A DNA stretch of 6,836 nt from Candidatus Woesearchaeota archaeon (GTDB lineage: Archaea > Nanobdellota > Nanobdellia > Woesearchaeales > JABIAG01), in contig JAHWHN010000133.1 of assembly GCA_019323235.1 (NCBI GenBank), forward strand, positions 1 through 6,836, read 5' to 3'. Positions within the stretch are counted from its first letter, which is position 1. Every line of letters begins with the position of its first letter. The notes under the pieces are model-generated. The model made no database searches. It was not told where the DNA came from and saw only the letters and a list, made by a program, of their open reading frames with translations. A program made the translations under genes and the position numbers. Shown here one piece after another: positions 4,796 through 6,836 of this stretch.

Positions 4796-5674
4796 ATGGT
4801 TGATTTTCAAGAAAGATTTAGGGAGATTAAGAGCTTAGCGAAAGCAACAAGTTCATTATCGGGAAATGGTGGTGACTCTTTATTTGAAGAATCAATTCTG
4901 ATGATTAGATTTTCTAATGTTATAAAGATGGTTCAAGAATCTTCTAGTCCTGAAAACCCTGAGTTTTTAAAGTCATATTTGGATGTAAATGAAGTAGAAT
5001 TAAGAAAAATTGGATTTGTAATTCCAGAAATATGTGTGAGAGATCAGGATGTTCCTGGCTTATGTTCGCCTTTATACTCAGGAGTTATTTTTATTGGAAA
5101 GGAAGTAGAAAATTTTAAAAAAACACAATCCTACAAAGCGAGTAATATAAATTTTGGAGTTTTGAAAGGAAATCCTATGAATTTTGAAAATAATGAAGGT
5201 TCTTTTTCAATTGAAGATTATGTTAAAGGAGTATTGATTCATGAAACAGCTCATGATTATTTTCATAGATATTTTCTAAAGGAAATTGCTCTTGATAAGA
5301 GAGTTACTAAATCTATTCAATTAACTTCTGCAAATGAAGCATTAGCATATTTTTTGCAACAAGAGTTAACAGGAAAAAGAACTTTAATGGATGAAACTAT
5401 TGATGACTATTCTTTCAAAAAAAATACGGAAAATCAAGGTGTTGAAAAAGATACGTTTTACAAAGTTTTTAATTACTTAACTGAAGAAAGTAGAAGTAAA
5501 GGAATAGAAAAAGTAATAATTGATCTTAAAGAAACTTTAATTGAAGGGATGTTTTCAAAAGATAAAACTCCTTTTCCAAGTTTTAAATCTTATGCTTTAC
5601 AGAACCCGGAATTCATGATGGCTGCAAGATCATATTTAATTGGAGAACCAAAAAAGACTAATCTTTCGGTTTAA
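4796..5674 (+). CDS. Putative zinc metallopeptidase with HExxH motif (292 aa)
   Basis: The key evidence is LIHETAHDYFH: an HExxH zinc-binding helix with H149, E150 and H153, preceded by hydrophobic residues (VKGVLIHE) as in metzincin/gluzincin active-site helices. A second helix, SANEALAYFLQQEL, offers E181 as a plausible third zinc ligand 28 residues after H153, which would make it gluzincin-like (HExxH...E). A strand just before the active site (SGVIFIGKEV, 95-104) fits the edge-strand arrangement of such enzymes. Residues 30-70 and 215-255 are helical. No signal peptide or membrane segment is visible, so it is probably cytoplasmic unless exported by another route. The start is ATG 4796, 5 nt after GAGGTG (4785-4790). 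It lies 30 nt behind the 121-residue gene and is probably translated from the same mRNA. I cannot assign it to a MEROPS family, and proteolysis itself is inferred. Confidence 0.78.
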   Translation: MVDFQERFREIKSLAKATSSLSGNGGDSLFEESILMIRFSNVIKMVQESSSPENPEFLKSYLDVNEVELRKIGFVIPEICVRDQDVPGLCSPLYSGVIFIGKEVENFKKTQSYKASNINFGVLKGNPMNFENNEGSFSIEDYVKGVLIHETAHDYFHRYFLKEIALDKRVTKSIQLTSANEALAYFLQQELTGKRTLMDETIDDYSFKKNTENQGVEKDTFYKVFNYLTEESRSKGIEKVIIDLKETLIEGMFSKDKTPFPSFKSYALQNPEFMMAARSYLIGEPKKTNLSV

Positions 5675-5697
5675 TACCATTCTTCAGTAGTTACAAA

Positions 5698-5714
5698 ACG
5701 AAACATTTAAATAC
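5698..5714 (+). promoter_or_regulatory. BRE/TATA promoter of the 5753-6523 gene
   Basis: CGAAACATTTAAATAC contains TTTAAATA at 5706-5713 after a BRE-like CGAAAC. Transcription would start near 5735, giving an approximately 18-nt leader with GAGGTG at 5738-5743. The sequence ATACTA occurs twice (5711-5716 and 5725-5730) between the TATA box and the start site. Confidence 0.65.
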
Positions 5715-5752
5715 TAGCTATGCTATACTATATGTAAGAGGTGTAAATCAAA

Positions 5753-6523
5753 ATGACAACTACTGATAAATCATGGATAAAGGAACAAAGACTTAAGGTA
5801 CTTAAGCAATTAGCAACTGTAGGTTTAGCTGGGGCTGTTTTAATTGGTGGTACTTATGCATGTAGAAGAGATTCTGCTCTTGAAGATAGATTAGTTAAAC
5901 TTGAACAGAATCAAAATAATAACAATAATAATTACAATAATAATAATTCCTATGTGGGTGGTAATGAAGTTAAATCTGAACAATATACTCTGCAAGATTT
6001 AGCAAAAGAAAGAGGAGTATTATTATCTCATTTAAGAAATTTAGAATCTTACCATAATGCTGTTCAAAATAATTATGAATCTGCTAAAAACCAAGAAAAA
6101 GCAAGAATGGTTGAACAATTCTTTAAATTGGGTAGTTATGCAATAAAAACTGTTGCAAAGAAAGAAGATTTAGAAGCAAGAGGTAGATCTAATAGAGAAA
6201 TTGATGCAGCTGTATATAGAGATATTGCAAGAAACTCTGGTAACTTATCAAGATCTGCATATAGAATTTTTTTAAGTGGTGGAAATATTAGAGAATATAA
6301 TATTAACATAAATCAAATCGCAAATACTTCATTAGCAAGTGTTAAAGAAGATATTGCATATTGGGAAAAAGTTGATCCAAACACTTCCATATCACAAAAC
6401 GATTTAGAAAATTATAGATTAAGGATGATCAGTGATTCTGCAGAAAATGGTTTAACTTATGGATCTAAAGGAAGTTATAGTTCTGGTAGACAAAAAGTTT
6501 CTAGATTAAGAGGAAGAAGATAA
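5753..6523 (+). CDS. Membrane-anchored Asn-rich protein, function unknown (256 aa)
   Basis: I do not recognise a family. A basic N-terminus (KEQRLKVLKQ) precedes one hydrophobic segment at 20-36 (LATVGLAGAVLIGGTYA), then C37 and RRD. This is a signal anchor or signal peptide; C37 suggests a lipoprotein, but the residues before it (TYA) are a poor lipobox. A short charged helix (41-52) leads to a low-complexity linker of N55-N60, Tyr, N62-N65, encoded by AAT/AAC repeats. The body, 75-225, is mostly helical, with probable coiled coil at 78-140. The C-terminus is Gly/Ser-rich and strongly basic (GRQKVSRLRGRR). It is most likely extracytoplasmic, tethered through the flexible linker. It has its own promoter and GAGGTG Shine-Dalgarno but follows the metallopeptidase gene in the same direction. 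It could be a cell-surface or secreted protein; the basic tail might contact DNA or an acidic surface. Confidence 0.8.
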   Translation: MTTTDKSWIKEQRLKVLKQLATVGLAGAVLIGGTYACRRDSALEDRLVKLEQNQNNNNNNYNNNNSYVGGNEVKSEQYTLQDLAKERGVLLSHLRNLESYHNAVQNNYESAKNQEKARMVEQFFKLGSYAIKTVAKKEDLEARGRSNREIDAAVYRDIARNSGNLSRSAYRIFLSGGNIREYNININQIANTSLASVKEDIAYWEKVDPNTSISQNDLENYRLRMISDSAENGLTYGSKGSYSSGRQKVSRLRGRR

Positions 6524-6543
6524 TTCTTCTTTTTTTATTTTTT
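6511..6543 (+). terminator. Intrinsic-terminator-like hairpin enclosing the stop codon
   Basis: AGGAAGAA (6511-6518) pairs with TTCTTCTT (6524-6531) including one G·T pair. The loop GATAA contains the TAA stop (6521-6523), and a T-tract broken by one A runs to 6543. The architecture is the same as at 967-999. Confidence 0.6.
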
Positions 6544-6549
6544 AATATT

Positions 6550-6828
6550 TTATGTTCTGACTTGATTGATTAATGAATCAATGTCTGAAATCATTTCATC
6601 AGCTTTATGATTTATTATTTGATCTTTAAGTTTTGTTTTATCAATTAATGGTTTTGTATCATCATTTGTCTTAATTCTTAAATCATAAAAGTCTCTCATT
6701 TTTTCCATATATTCTGGGACTATTTTTTTCATAATTTTATTAATATCATTTTCAACAATATTTTTGATTTCTGACTGAATAATTCTTATATTTTTAAGAG
6801 GCACGTGATGTGTTGCTGGATAACCCAT
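6550..6828 (-). CDS. Small charged helical protein (up to 92 aa), start uncertain
   Basis: I do not recognise a family. The product is rich in Lys, Ile, Asp and Asn and looks helical throughout: residues 10-50 form a long helix (IIQSEIKNIVENDINKIMKK, then PEYMEKMRDFYDLR), and residues 64-90 form another (KTKLKDQIINHK, then DEMISDIDSLINQV). There is no membrane segment. A histone-like fold was considered from its size and helix layout, but the key sequence features are missing. The frame is open to the window edge, so it may be longer. The ATG at 6828 overlaps a TATA-like CATTTAAA (6836-6829). If that is the promoter, a leaderless start 30 nt from its first T falls on GTG 6804, giving 84 residues. 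It is convergent with the Asn-rich gene. Confidence 0.6.
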   Translation of the reverse strand: MGYPATHHVPLKNIRIIQSEIKNIVENDINKIMKKIVPEYMEKMRDFYDLRIKTNDDTKPLIDKTKLKDQIINHKADEMISDIDSLINQVRT

Positions 6829-6836
6829 TTTAAATG

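Noticed and set aside
5646..5671. Imperfect hairpin AACC...AAAGA/TCTTT...GGTT at the end of the metallopeptidase gene
   Set aside because: It has an asymmetric internal loop and no T-tract after it, so it is not convincing as a terminator.
6550..6828. Archaeal histone-fold protein
   Set aside because: Size and helix order are roughly compatible, but the characteristic histone helix-2 and C-terminal residues are not recognisable.
1..6836. CRISPR arrays, insertion sequences, att sites, tRNAs or known defence cassettes
   Set aside because: No regularly spaced repeats, transposase or integrase motifs, terminal inverted repeats or tRNA-like cloverleaf sequences were seen on either strand by eye.

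Overview
The window is AT-rich and looks like the chromosome of an archaeon, most likely a small-genome DPANN lineage of the Woesearchaeota/Pacearchaeota type. The domain call rests on four things: a 5S rRNA with archaeal-type sequence and folding, TATA boxes (TTTATA or TTTAAA, often after an A-rich BRE-like stretch) ahead of almost every transcription unit, start codons at the distance expected for leaderless mRNAs, and an NFACT (Rqc2/RqcH) family protein of archaeal style. The lineage call is inference from base composition, small genes and many unrecognised proteins.

Layout, left to right. Bases 1-486 hold the 3' part of a DUF1461-type membrane protein whose start lies outside the window. 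Next is a small all-helical protein (544-978) ending in an intrinsic-terminator-like hairpin, then an isolated 5S rRNA (about 1083-1193) with its own TATA box. Convergent to it is an NFACT gene (2348-1272) that has the N domain, HhH segment and first coiled-coil helix but no C-terminal NFACT-R domain. Divergent from NFACT is a cysteine-cluster protein (2429-2956), followed by an unrecognised 211-residue protein (3001-3636). A polytopic membrane protein (4267-3644) is convergent with that gene. Its divergent neighbour starts an apparent operon: a 121-residue unknown (4400-4765) and a putative HExxH zinc metallopeptidase (4796-5674). A separately promoted, membrane-anchored Asn-rich protein follows (5753-6523). 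A small helical ORF on the minus strand (6828-6550) closes the window.

The clearest system-level signal is in the promoters. Using the 5S gene as a ruler (first T of the TATA box to mature 5' end, 29 nt), protein genes fall into two classes. Four have a start codon 27-30 nt from the TATA box and no Shine-Dalgarno (leaderless). Three have starts at 47-52 nt with a GAGGTG or GGAGGT Shine-Dalgarno (short leader). This rule changes three start codons relative to the longest ORF. No CRISPR array, insertion sequence, integrase, tRNA or recognised defence cassette is visible. No gene-free stretch exceeds 300 bases. The least understood part is the 4.4-6.5 kb block (small protein, metallopeptidase, anchored protein).
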